In this document: positions 26,271 through 34,919 of the stretch, in pieces
How positions within the stretch are numbered: position 1 is the stretch's first letter
Layout of the letters: every line of letters begins with the position of its first letter
Assembly: GCA_017305925.1 (NCBI GenBank)
Contig: JAFKJW010000181.1
Coordinates: forward strand, 1 to 64,000
Origin: Hyphomicrobiales bacterium
Lineage (GTDB): Bacteria; Pseudomonadota; Alphaproteobacteria; Rhizobiales; Rhizobiaceae
Reading direction: 5' to 3'
Length of the DNA: 64,000 bases
The notes under the pieces: model-generated
What the model was told of the DNA's origin: nothing
Database searches by the model: none
The model's input: only the letters and a program-made list of their open reading frames with translations
Program-made: the position numbers and the translations under genes

Positions 26271-27803
26271 TCACACCATATGTTCCACGAGGTCGACCTG
26301 CGTCGGCTTGCCGCCGGGCGGCGCGTCGAAAGTCGCGGTGATCTCGCCGTCGCGCATGACGAGGATGCGGCTGGACAGGCCGATCACTTCCTCCAGCGTA
26401 TCGCCGAGCAGGATGACTGCAAGCCCCTCGGCCGTCATGTCGCGCACCAGTTCGTAGACATCCTCCTTCGCGCCGACGTCGATGCCGCGCGTCGGGTGGT
26501 CGAGGATCAGCACCTTGACGCCGGCGATGCGCCATTTGGCGAGAACGACCTTCTGCTGGTTGCCGCCGGAGAGGCCGCCGACCATGGCGTTGGCGGACGG
26601 CGTCTTGATCTTCAGCCGGTCGATCCAGGCCTTCGCGGTCTCTCTCTCGGCGGCGAAGTTCAGCACGCCGCCCGAGACATATTTGGGCAGCGCGGCGAGC
26701 GTCATGTTCTCCGCCACGCTGAATTGCGCCACCAGGCCCTCGATCTTGCGCTCGGCCGGCACCAGGCCGACGCCCTGCGCCGCAGCCTGGGGAACGGAGG
26801 TGAAGCGGACGCTCTTGCCGTCGACGGTCAGCGTGCCGCTGTCGGCCGGCATATGGCCGGCAAGGCATCGCGCCAGATCCTCGCGGCCGGAGCCGATGAC
26901 GCCGGCGATGCCGAGCACCTCGCCGGCACGCAGCGTGAAGCTCACGTTCCGGAAGGCGCCGGTCCTGCCGAGGTTCCTCGCCTCGACGAGCACCTTGTCG
27001 GCCGGCGCGGCTTGCCGGGCCTCGCGGTAGTATTCGTTGTGAAGCTGGCGGCCGACCATGTACTGGTGCATGTCCTTTTCGGTGGCGCCTTCGCTGGCGA
27101 ATTCCTTGACCACCTTGCCGTCGCGCATGACATAGACGCGGTCGGTCACCACCAGCACCTCGTCCAGACGATGCGAGATGAAGGCGACCGAGGCGTGCTT
27201 CTTCAGGTCGGCGATGATCTCGAACAGCAACTCGACCTCCTTGCGCTCCAGCACGGAGGTCGGCTCGTCGAGCAGGATGGTGATGTTGCCGTCGATGCGG
27301 CTGTCGAGCGACAGCGCCTTGGCAATCTCCACCATCTGGCGGTCGGCGAAGGAAAGTTTCGAGCACGGCGTGCCCGGATGGATGTCGAGATGGACTTTCT
27401 TGAGCTCTTCGGCGGCTGCCGCGTTCATGCGGGCCTTGGAGATGAGACCGAAGCGCAGGAATTCCTCCTCGCGGCCGAGGAAGATATTCTCCGCGACCGT
27501 GAGCGAGGGCAGGATGGACTGCTCCTGGAACACCATGGCGATGCCGGTGTCGAAGGCCTGGCGGGGCGAAGCCAGCTTCACCGGCTCCCCGTTCACCAGC
27601 AATTGCCCGCCATCGGGCTGGTAGATGCCGTTCAGCACCTTGAGCAGCGAGGTCTTGCCCGCCCCGTTCTCACCGATGATGCCGCCGACCTCGTTACGGT
27701 TGATCGTCAGCGAGACGTCGTCGAGCGCCTTCACGCCGGGGAAGGATTTGGAGACGCCGCGCAACTCCAGCACGGGCGGCGCGGTTTGGGGCTGCGCGCT
27801 CAT
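26271..27803 (-). CDS. RbsA-like sugar ABC transporter ATP-binding protein
   Basis: A 510-residue protein with two ABC domains, as in RbsA/MglA/XylG. The first half has Walker A GENGAGKTSLLK, a divergent signature KLSFADRQMVEIAKALS and Walker B ILLDEPTSVL. The second has the usual degenerate Walker A (GVIGSGREDLAR) and the intact signature LSGGNQQKVVLAKWRI. It drives import of the island's substrate. It overlaps the upstream permease by 4 bases. Confidence 0.95.
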   Translation of the reverse strand: MSAQPQTAPPVLELRGVSKSFPGVKALDDVSLTINRNEVGGIIGENGAGKTSLLKVLNGIYQPDGGQLLVNGEPVKLASPRQAFDTGIAMVFQEQSILPSLTVAENIFLGREEEFLRFGLISKARMNAAAAEELKKVHLDIHPGTPCSKLSFADRQMVEIAKALSLDSRIDGNITILLDEPTSVLERKEVELLFEIIADLKKHASVAFISHRLDEVLVVTDRVYVMRDGKVVKEFASEGATEKDMHQYMVGRQLHNEYYREARQAAPADKVLVEARNLGRTGAFRNVSFTLRAGEVLGIAGVIGSGREDLARCLAGHMPADSGTLTVDGKSVRFTSVPQAAAQGVGLVPAERKIEGLVAQFSVAENMTLAALPKYVSGGVLNFAAERETAKAWIDRLKIKTPSANAMVGGLSGGNQQKVVLAKWRIAGVKVLILDHPTRGIDVGAKEDVYELVRDMTAEGLAVILLGDTLEEVIGLSSRILVMRDGEITATFDAPPGGKPTQVDLVEHMV

Positions 27804-28777
27804 TTGACGACGGCCAGGCTGGAGCGGTCGAGGGCCAGCGAGACGGCCGCGATGATAAGCAGGCCCTGCACGCCCTGCTGCACGTAGGGTTCGATGCCCA
27901 TAAGCACCATCCCGTTGGCGAGCACGACGACGATGAAGACGCCGATAACGGAGTTGACCACCGAGCCCACGCCGCCGGAAAGGGCCGTGCCGCCGACCAC
28001 GACCGCGGTGATCGTCGTGAACAGGCGGCCCTGGCTGATCAGCGCGTGGCCCTGGCCGAACTGCGCGGCCGCCAGCACCCCGCCGAGCCCATAGAACAGG
28101 CCGGCCAGGACGAAGGCCAGGATGCGGGTGCGGTCGACCGGGATACCGGCGTGGCGGGCTGTCACCTCGTCGGTGCCGATGGCATAGATCCAGCGGCCGA
28201 TGCGGGTGCGCTGCTGGATGGTGAGCGCGACGAGGAAGGCGGCGAGGGCGATCCAGACCGCCATCGGTATGCCGAGGAAGCGGCCGAGGGACAGCGAGCG
28301 GAAGACAGGATCGGCGATGCGCACCGTCAGGCCGCCCAGGACCGCGGTCGCGATGCCGAGTCCGGCGAAGCCGATGCCAAGCGTGGTCATGAAGGATGGC
28401 GTCTTGAGCCTCACATGCACGAAGCCGTTCAGAAAACCCATGGCGCCGCCGATCAGGATCGCAACGGGGGCCGCCGCCAGTCCGATTGAATAGGAGGTTA
28501 TGTCATTGGCGACGAGGAGGCTGGCGACCACGGCCGTCATTGCCACCACGCCCTCCACCGACAGGTCGATCGAGCCCATGAGGATGATGAAGGTGGCTCC
28601 CATGCACAGGACCACGGGAATTGCCGCGGAGTTCAGCAGGCGGACGAAGTTGCCGACCGTCAGGAAGTTCGGGTTGAACAGGCTGACGAGCACGCAGAGC
28701 GCGGCCAGCACGGCAAGCGGCGCCCAGCGCCGCCATTGCTCCATATACCATCCGGTGCTCGCGGCCTTCGCCTGCAC
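27800..28777 (-). CDS. RbsC-like sugar ABC transporter permease
   Basis: A 325-residue CUT2 permease with MGSIDLSVEGVVAMTAVVAS and ITAVVVGGTALSGGVGSV, both typical RbsC segments. The start is a GTG: GAGGAGGAGG lies six bases before it. It is the first permease of the four-gene importer. The N-terminus is a short cytoplasmic tail before TM1. Confidence 0.92.
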   Translation of the reverse strand: MQAKAASTGWYMEQWRRWAPLAVLAALCVLVSLFNPNFLTVGNFVRLLNSAAIPVVLCMGATFIILMGSIDLSVEGVVAMTAVVASLLVANDITSYSIGLAAAPVAILIGGAMGFLNGFVHVRLKTPSFMTTLGIGFAGLGIATAVLGGLTVRIADPVFRSLSLGRFLGIPMAVWIALAAFLVALTIQQRTRIGRWIYAIGTDEVTARHAGIPVDRTRILAFVLAGLFYGLGGVLAAAQFGQGHALISQGRLFTTITAVVVGGTALSGGVGSVVNSVIGVFIVVVLANGMVLMGIEPYVQQGVQGLLIIAAVSLALDRSSLAVVK

Positions 28778-28842
28778 GGGCGCCTCCTCCTCATGACTTC
28801 GAGGCCGGACGGCGTCCGTCCGGCCTCAGCGTGCCTCGACCG

Positions 28843-29937
28843 TCAGCTGCGGTACTGGATCTGGCCAGTCACCTTGCCCCACAGGTCGTTGAAGTCGGTC
28901 TTCGGAGGGTTGCTCTTGAACTCGGCCGCGTTGGCCTTGGTCACGATGATGCCGGTGCCGTAGAACTCGCGATGTTCCTTGGGCTCCTTGGTGATGTCGA
29001 TCTTGCCCGTCACGTGCGCGTAGGGGATCGCCAGGCCCATGGAGCCGGTCCAGAACGGATCCCAGGCGACCGTTCCGGCGAACTCGCCGGCTTCGACCGC
29101 CGATACGGCGGCGTCGATGCCGTCGATGCCGACCACGGGAACGGTGCCGGCCAGGCCGTTCTGGCGCAGGGCCTCGAGCGCGCCCATGCCCATGCCGTCA
29201 TTGGCCGCGAACACGCCCTTGATCTGGTCGCCGAAACGCGTGACCCAGGCCTGGGTGATGTCGAACGCCTTCTGCTCGTTCCAGTCGGCCGGCTGGAAGT
29301 CGAGCAGCTTGACCTTGCCGTTTGTCTTGGCGATCGCATTGTCGAGGCCGAGCTTGCGTTCGATCGCCGGCACGTTGGACAGGATGCCGCCGAGCGCGAC
29401 GATGCCGCCCTCGCCGCCAAAAGCCTTGAACAGTTCGTTGGCGATCGCCTCGGCGTTCGGCACGCCGTCGAACGACATGTGCGCGATGTAGTTCGGGTCG
29501 AAATCCCAGGGGTGCAGGTCGTCCGGCTTGTTCCACTGGGTGACGACGAAACCTCCGGCCTTCTTCACTTCCTCGACGATGACGCGCGCGTCAGGCGAGT
29601 CGTTGGGGTCGACATTGACGATCAGCTTGCCGCCGGTGCGTTGCAGCAGCGCCTTGATGTCGGAGATGCCTTTCTCGGAGTTTCCCTCCGTCACCAGGGT
29701 CTCGTACTTGGCGCCGATCGACTTGGCGAACTCCTCGCCGCCCTTGGCGAAGGTCGCGTGGTACGGATTGGCGAGCGAGCGCAGCGAATTGGCCAGCGTC
29801 CACGTCGCCTCCTGGGCGATGGCCGGACGCGGAAACGCGCTGCCGACGACGCCGGCCGCGCCGATTCCGGCGATCCCCTTGAGCAATGAGCGGCGATTCA
29901 CCAGCGCGGCTTCGAGAGACGGTATCAGTTTTGCCAT
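28843..29937 (-). CDS. Periplasmic sugar-binding protein of ABC importer
   Basis: A 364-residue type I periplasmic binding protein (peripla_BP_4). The N-terminus looks like a twin-arginine signal: NRRSLLKGIAGIGAAG, then cleavage near PAIAQE. The mature protein has the family blocks FAKGGEEFAKSIGAKYE, KLIVNVDPNDSPDA, GVFAANDGMGMGALEAL and VVGIDGIDAAV. It is the first gene of the importer operon. TAT export would imply folding, possibly with a metal or ligand, before secretion; that is inference. Confidence 0.9.
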   Translation of the reverse strand: MAKLIPSLEAALVNRRSLLKGIAGIGAAGVVGSAFPRPAIAQEATWTLANSLRSLANPYHATFAKGGEEFAKSIGAKYETLVTEGNSEKGISDIKALLQRTGGKLIVNVDPNDSPDARVIVEEVKKAGGFVVTQWNKPDDLHPWDFDPNYIAHMSFDGVPNAEAIANELFKAFGGEGGIVALGGILSNVPAIERKLGLDNAIAKTNGKVKLLDFQPADWNEQKAFDITQAWVTRFGDQIKGVFAANDGMGMGALEALRQNGLAGTVPVVGIDGIDAAVSAVEAGEFAGTVAWDPFWTGSMGLAIPYAHVTGKIDITKEPKEHREFYGTGIIVTKANAAEFKSNPPKTDFNDLWGKVTGQIQYRS

Positions 29938-29966
29938 CGAACTTCCTCCCTAAAGACATTTTTGCA

Positions 29967-29986
29967 CTAACTAGTTACTTCGTTAT
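29967..29986. promoter_or_regulatory. Degenerate TetR-type half-site cluster
   Basis: CTAAC, GTTAC and GTTAT half-sites lie within 20 bases upstream of the binding-protein gene, but spaced by two and three bases instead of the N6 found in the other sites. It may be a weaker or differently arranged binding site for the same regulator. Confidence 0.35.
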
Positions 29987-30153
29987 CGGATTTTTTCCGA
30001 TCTTTCAAGAGGGCTTGGTTTCAGGCGGCAAACGTCTGCCGGCACGGTGCGCGACGGGCCAGCCCGACTGCGTCTTCCAATTGAAAGGATTGCGTTTTCA
30101 GGGATACCGGCTGCCTGGAGGAAAACGTCTCTGGACGGCACCGGAATCGCGAT

Positions 30154-30169
30154 GTAACTGTCTGGTTAT
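30154..30169. promoter_or_regulatory. Palindromic operator, site 4 (TetR-type, autoregulatory)
   Basis: GTAACTGTCTGGTTAT, RTAAC-N6-GTTAY, 59 bases upstream of the chosen tetR start and about 215 bases upstream of the divergent importer operon. Its position before the TetR gene suggests autoregulation. Confidence 0.75.
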
Positions 30170-30228
30170 GTAAGCGCGGCTCTCAGGATGGGAGCGTGCA
30201 CCTCCGAACCCGGCCAAAGGGGAGCCGA

Positions 30229-30882
30229 ATGGCGCGATCGAAGAAGCGGCTGCCCGACGAGGCGCCTCGCGTCCGTGACGCCGAGGCCACGCAGCGGCGT
30301 ATCCTCGCCGCTGCCAAGCGCGAGTTCGCGCGGCTCGGCCTCGGGGGGGCGCGGGTCGACGACATCGCCCTCAAGGCCAAAGCCAACAAGCGGATGATCT
30401 ATCACTATTTCGGCAGCAAGGAGGGTCTGTTCCAGAGGGTGCTGGAGGACGCCTATCAGGATATCCGCGCGGCGGAGGCCAAGCTCGACCTCGCCGGCCT
30501 GCCGGCGGAGAAAGCGCTGGAGCAGCTCGTCCGCTTTACGTGGAAGTATTATCTCGATCACCCGGAGTTCCTGACGCTGGTCAACAGCGAGAACCTGCAC
30601 AAGGCGCGGCACCTGAAGGCGTCGAAGAACATAGACGTGATCAACCGGCCGCTGCATGGGATGGTGCAGAGCATCCTGGACAGGGGCGTGCAGGAGGGAA
30701 CCTTCCGGCCCGGAATCGACGAGATGCAGCTGAACGTCACGATCGCCGCCATCAGCTACTACTACTTCACCAACAGGTTCACCGGCGCGGTGCTCTACAA
30801 GAAGGACTTCATGACGCCGGAAACGCTGAAGGCGCGGATAGACTTCAACGTGGATACGATCTTGCGCCTGGTCCGCGCCTGA
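30229..30882 (+). CDS. TetR family transcriptional regulator
   Basis: A 217-residue TetR repressor. The helix-turn-helix covers RILAAAKREFARLGLGGARV and ALKAKANKRMIYHYFGSKEG (about residues 24-70); the C-terminal domain carries TVSR-like helices with HPEFLTLVNSENLHKA. AAGGGGAG precedes the chosen ATG; a GTG 11 codons upstream is an alternative. Since matching palindromes lie before this gene and before four neighbouring operons, it is the likely regulator of the catabolic island, sensing a CoA ester or the substrate. Confidence 0.92.
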   Translation: MARSKKRLPDEAPRVRDAEATQRRILAAAKREFARLGLGGARVDDIALKAKANKRMIYHYFGSKEGLFQRVLEDAYQDIRAAEAKLDLAGLPAEKALEQLVRFTWKYYLDHPEFLTLVNSENLHKARHLKASKNIDVINRPLHGMVQSILDRGVQEGTFRPGIDEMQLNVTIAAISYYYFTNRFTGAVLYKKDFMTPETLKARIDFNVDTILRLVRA

Positions 30883-31150
30883 CTTCCTCATTCTTGCACC
30901 TTGGGAGCGCGCGGCGATCCGAGCCGGCCCAATTCCCATAGCGGGATCTTTTAGGGGCGCGGGAACGGGCATCTCGGAGCTTGCAGCCTCGTTTGCGCCA
31001 ACCCTGGAGTGCCGCCTGCGCCTTGAGGACGTCGTGGAAACGGTTCATGCTCATCCGACCCAGGGCGCGGGCCTTTCTGGAAGCGGCGCTCCGGGCGCCC
31101 GGTCGTGCCCTTCACGTCTGAGACAATCGGGCGGACCGGCGTTCCGCATC

Positions 31151-31924
31151 ATGGTACGGCTGGAGGCTAGGATTTTCGAAGACCTCAGAGGCAAGAGAGT
31201 GCTCATCACCGGAGCTTCGTCCGGGCTCGGCCGCCACTTCGCCGGGCTTCTCGCGCGTTGCGGCTCGGCTGTGACCCTTGCGGCGCGGCGCAAGGCGGCG
31301 CTGGAGGAGGCCTGCGCACGGATCAGGCAGGATGGCGGCGTTGCCGGGGCGGTCGCCATGGACGTGACCGACAGCGCCTCGGTGTCGGGCGCGCTGGCTG
31401 AAGCGGGCGGGGACTTCGACATTCTCGTCAACAATGCCGGCATTTCCGGCACCGCGCCGGCATCCGGTCTCGAAGAGGCCGAGTGGGACCGCGTGCTGGA
31501 CACCAATCTCAAAGGCACGTTCATCGTTGCGCAGGCGGTGGCGCGCGGCATGCGCGATGTGGGCAAGGGCGGGGCGATCGTCAACATCGCCTCGATCGTC
31601 GGGCATCGCGTCGCCGGCAATCTCAGCGCCTACGCCGCTTCCAAAGCGGGCGTGCTCCAGTTGACCAGGGCGCTGGCGCTCGAATGGGCCCGCGACGGCA
31701 CCCGCGTCAATGCGCTCTGCCCCGGCTATATCGAGACGGACATCAATCGCGAGTTTTTCGCGTCGGAACCGGGCCAGAAGCTCGTCCGGCGCATTCCCCA
31801 GCGCCGGCTCGGCAGGCCGGAAGAGCTGGACGGGGCCTTGCTGCTGCTGGTTTCCGATGCCGGGAGCTACATGACCGGCTCGTCCATCGAGGTCGATGGC
31901 GGCCATCTCGTCTCGTCTTTGTGA
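31151..31924 (+). CDS. SDR family NAD(P)-dependent oxidoreductase
   Basis: A 257-residue classical SDR: TGASSGLG, NNAGISGT, active-site YAASK and PGYIETDIN are visible, with the C-terminal SSIEVDGGHL. The ATG has only a weak ribosome site; the frame extends upstream for 39 codons without a better one. It is followed after eight bases by an ACAD11-type dehydrogenase and then an APH-type kinase, an arrangement like LvaD-LvaC-LvaA of levulinate degradation. Confidence 0.88.
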   Translation: MVRLEARIFEDLRGKRVLITGASSGLGRHFAGLLARCGSAVTLAARRKAALEEACARIRQDGGVAGAVAMDVTDSASVSGALAEAGGDFDILVNNAGISGTAPASGLEEAEWDRVLDTNLKGTFIVAQAVARGMRDVGKGGAIVNIASIVGHRVAGNLSAYAASKAGVLQLTRALALEWARDGTRVNALCPGYIETDINREFFASEPGQKLVRRIPQRRLGRPEELDGALLLLVSDAGSYMTGSSIEVDGGHLVSSL

Positions 31925-31932
31925 GGTCCATC

Positions 31933-33144
31933 ATGAATTTCGAAATTCCCGCCCGCGTCGAGGATTTCCGTGTCCGCATCGCCGGTTTCGTCGAGCGCGA
32001 GGTCCTGTCCCTGGAGGCCGACAGGGCATCCTACGATGCGCATGGGAACATAGCCCTGCCGCTGCTCGAAACGCTGCGCGCCAGGGCGCGCGCCGAGGGG
32101 CTGTGGTGCCTGCAGCTCAAGCCCGAAACGGGAGGGCAGGGGTTGGGCAGGATGGGCATGGCCGTCTGCTACGAGGAGATGAACCGCTCGATCTTCGGCC
32201 CGGTCGTGTTCAATTCCGCCGCGCCCGACGACGGCAACATGATGGTGCTGGAGAAAGCCGCGACGCCGGCGCAGAAGGAGCGCTGGCTGAAGCCCATCGT
32301 CGACGGCGCCGTCCGCTCCTCCTTCGCCATGACGGAGCCGCACCCCGGCGGCGGTTCGGATCCGTCCATGATGCTGACTACCGCGACGCGCAATGGCGAC
32401 CGCTACATTGTCAGGGGCCGCAAATGGTTCATCACCGGCGCGGCAGAGGCCAAGCATTTCATCCTCGTCGCCCGCACCTCCGACGATCCCCGGCGCGGCC
32501 TGACCGCCTTCCTGTTCGATCGCGACCAGCCGGGCTGGCGGATCGACAGGCGTATCGACATCATGGGGCCGGAGGAGCATGGCGGCCATTGCGAGCTGGT
32601 CTTCGACGGGCTTGAAATCCCGGCCGAGAACATGCTGCTGAACGAGGGCGACGGGCTGAAGATCACCCAGATGCGGCTCGGGCCGGCGCGGCTGACGCAC
32701 TGCATGCGGTGGCTCGGCCTTTCGAAGCGCTGCGTGGAGATTGCGCGCACCTATGCCGCCGAGCGTTTCGCCTTCGGCGAGCGGCTGTCGAAGCGCGAGA
32801 GCGTCCAGATCAAGCTCGGCGACCTTGCCATGCGCATCGAGATCGGACGGCTCTTGGTGATGAAGGCCGCCTGGGAACTCGATCGCGGCGGCTTCGCCCG
32901 CAAGGAAGTGTCGATGGCAAAGGTGCAGGTTGCCAATGTGCTGCATGACGCCGCCGACGTGGCCATCCAGATCAACGGCGCGCGCGGCTATTCGAAGGAT
33001 ACGGTGCTCGAATGGATCTACCGCTACGCCCGCCAGGCGCGGCTGGTGGACGGGGCCGACGAGGTGCACAAGATGGTGCTGAACCGTTTCCTCAACGAAG
33101 AGGGAAGCGGCTTCTGGCGCTGGAATGTCGAGGACGAGGGTTGA
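31933..33144 (+). CDS. Acyl-CoA dehydrogenase, ACAD10/ACAD11-like
   Basis: A 403-residue flavoprotein. Seen: the FAD-contact segment SFAMTEPHPGGGSDPS, GRKWFITGAAEAKHFI, RLGPARLTHCMRWLGLS, QINGARGYSKDTV and the C-terminal DGADEVHKMVLNRF, the pattern of the ACAD10/11 branch. Members of this branch work with an APH-type kinase to turn 4-hydroxyacyl-CoA (via the 4-phosphate) into enoyl-CoA. The kinase gene follows immediately. Confidence 0.9.
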   Translation: MNFEIPARVEDFRVRIAGFVEREVLSLEADRASYDAHGNIALPLLETLRARARAEGLWCLQLKPETGGQGLGRMGMAVCYEEMNRSIFGPVVFNSAAPDDGNMMVLEKAATPAQKERWLKPIVDGAVRSSFAMTEPHPGGGSDPSMMLTTATRNGDRYIVRGRKWFITGAAEAKHFILVARTSDDPRRGLTAFLFDRDQPGWRIDRRIDIMGPEEHGGHCELVFDGLEIPAENMLLNEGDGLKITQMRLGPARLTHCMRWLGLSKRCVEIARTYAAERFAFGERLSKRESVQIKLGDLAMRIEIGRLLVMKAAWELDRGGFARKEVSMAKVQVANVLHDAADVAIQINGARGYSKDTVLEWIYRYARQARLVDGADEVHKMVLNRFLNEEGSGFWRWNVEDEG

Positions 33145-33151
33145 GAGGCGC

Positions 33152-34213
33152 ATGATCGCGAGCGGTCGGGCTGGACGGTCCATGGCGGACTTCGACCCGT
33201 CGGCGCTCGCGTCGTTCCTCGACGGGTGCTTCGGCGCTGCCGGGATGCGGCTCGAACGGATCGGCGGGGGCCAGTCAAACCCCACCTATTTCGTCGATCA
33301 TGGCGCACGCCGTCTCGTGCTGCGCAAGAAGCCGGCCGGGCCGATCCTGCGTGGCGCGCACGCCGTCGACCGGGAATACCGGGTGTTGTCCGCGCTTGCC
33401 TCCACCGACGTCCCCGTTCCCAGGCCCGTTCTTTTCCACGAGGCCGACCAGCCTCTCGGCACGCCCTTCTATCTGATGGAGCGGCTGGAGGGGCGCGTCT
33501 TCCACGATTGCGCGCTGCCGGATCTCGCGCGCGAGGAGCGCCGCGCGATCTATCTCGGCATGGCCGAGGCGATGGCGAAGCTGCACGCCGTGCGCCCGGA
33601 GGATGTCGGCCTCGGCGACTATGGCAGGCCCGGCAATTATTTCGAGCGCCAGATCGGCCGCTGGACGAAGCAGCTTCGGGATTCGACCAGCGATCCCGTT
33701 CCGGCGCTGGAGGCGCTGGCCGAATGGCTGCCCCGGCATCTGCCGTCGGACGACGGACAGGTTGCGATCGCCCACGGCGATTTCCGCCTCGGTAATCTCC
33801 TGTTCCACCCACGGAAGCCGGAGGTGATCGGGATCCTTGATTGGGAGCTCTCGACGCTCGGCCATCCGCTCGCGGATCTGGGTTTCTGCGCGATACCGTG
33901 GCATACGGCGCCGGACGAATATGGAGGTATTCTGGGGCTGGACCTCGCGGGCCTCGGGATACCGCGAGAACGAGAGTTTCTCGATCACTATTACGCCCAC
34001 GCGGTGCCTACGGCGCAAATGCAGCCCTTTCATCTCGCGTTCGCGCTGTTCCGGTTTGCGGTCATCTTCGTCGGCATCGCGGACCGCGCACGCGCAGGGA
34101 ACGCCGCAGGCGAGAACGCCGAAGCGATCGCGCCGCTCGCGCGCCGCTTCGCAGCAAGGGCGCTGGAGACAATCGAGCACGGCGGTCACGAGATGTTTGA
34201 TCGCAGGCTTTGA
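33152..34213 (+). CDS. APH-type phosphotransferase (ACAD10/LvaA-like kinase)
   Basis: A 353-residue aminoglycoside-phosphotransferase-fold kinase. It has the glycine-rich IGGGQSNPTYFV, the catalytic loop HGDFRLGNLLFHP (HxD...N) and the metal site GILDWELSTLGHPLADLGF. The latter two are typical of the ACAD10 N-terminal domain and LvaA, which phosphorylate 4-hydroxyacyl-CoA. It is not expected to give antibiotic resistance. GAGAGGCGC precedes the ATG; it starts seven bases after the dehydrogenase. Confidence 0.9.
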   Translation: MIASGRAGRSMADFDPSALASFLDGCFGAAGMRLERIGGGQSNPTYFVDHGARRLVLRKKPAGPILRGAHAVDREYRVLSALASTDVPVPRPVLFHEADQPLGTPFYLMERLEGRVFHDCALPDLAREERRAIYLGMAEAMAKLHAVRPEDVGLGDYGRPGNYFERQIGRWTKQLRDSTSDPVPALEALAEWLPRHLPSDDGQVAIAHGDFRLGNLLFHPRKPEVIGILDWELSTLGHPLADLGFCAIPWHTAPDEYGGILGLDLAGLGIPREREFLDHYYAHAVPTAQMQPFHLAFALFRFAVIFVGIADRARAGNAAGENAEAIAPLARRFAARALETIEHGGHEMFDRRL

Positions 34214-34344
34214 CGGGACATCCTTTCGTCCGAATCAAAGGATGCGCTACGGCGAAGAGGCGGCGGCTCGACCGTCGAAAGCAGGCCGGGAAGGGGAAGA
34301 GCTTCCGCGTCTGCCTGTCCGAGATGCATTGAGAGGAGATGCGC

Positions 34345-34749
34345 ATGACGACCGTATCCGTTGCACGGCTTTCGAAAGACATGCAGTCGCATGCGCAGGA
34401 ACTCGCCGAGAAGGCGGGGCTGGAGGCGCAGGCCCGGGAACGGCCGCCGGACGGCAACGATCTGCTTTTCTACCTCAGCGGAACGACGATGCCGATGGCC
34501 GCATTTCTGAAGGACCATGGTCTCTTCATGGACGGCGAGGGCCTGCATTTCGACCTTGCCCAATTCAGCGCCATAAGGGAAGTCGCAGCAGCTGTCATCA
34601 GCGAGCGCGAAGCCGGCAACCAGGACGGGACGTGGCAGCGGTTCGATCTCTCGGAGGACGAGGATATCGACACCAATGGCGGTTACATCCTGACCGCGCT
34701 TGCGGTTCTCGAACTGCTCTACGATCAAAAGGGTCAGCCGTCGGGTTGA
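34345..34749 (+). CDS. Hypothetical protein upstream of encapsulin operon (134 aa)
   Basis: An acidic soluble protein, unrecognised. It starts MTTVSVARLSKDMQSHAQEL and includes GNDLLFYLSGTTMPMAAFLK and DLSEDEDIDTNGGYILTALA. GAGAGGAG lies upstream of the second in-frame ATG, which I chose. It lacks a signal peptide, and no encapsulin-targeting motif is visible at its C-terminus (YDQKGQPSG). It is 170 bases from the DyP gene, so co-transcription is uncertain. Confidence 0.7.
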   Translation: MTTVSVARLSKDMQSHAQELAEKAGLEAQARERPPDGNDLLFYLSGTTMPMAAFLKDHGLFMDGEGLHFDLAQFSAIREVAAAVISEREAGNQDGTWQRFDLSEDEDIDTNGGYILTALAVLELLYDQKGQPSG

Positions 34750-34919
34750 ACCCATCGAGCCGATCCATGGCGTTCCCGGCGGGGAACGCCGTGCGGGCCG
34801 TGCACCGGGAGTTCCCGTGAGGTTCCGGAACCGTGTCCGGCCTGATATATGCGCTATGACCTGCCGTGAGCGCATGCCATCCTGCCCTTTTCCGTCCAGC
34901 AATTCCGGATAGATCGCCC

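Noticed and set aside
33152..34213. Aminoglycoside resistance kinase
   Set aside because: The catalytic motifs and the adjacent ACAD fit ACAD10/LvaA-type kinases rather than resistance enzymes.
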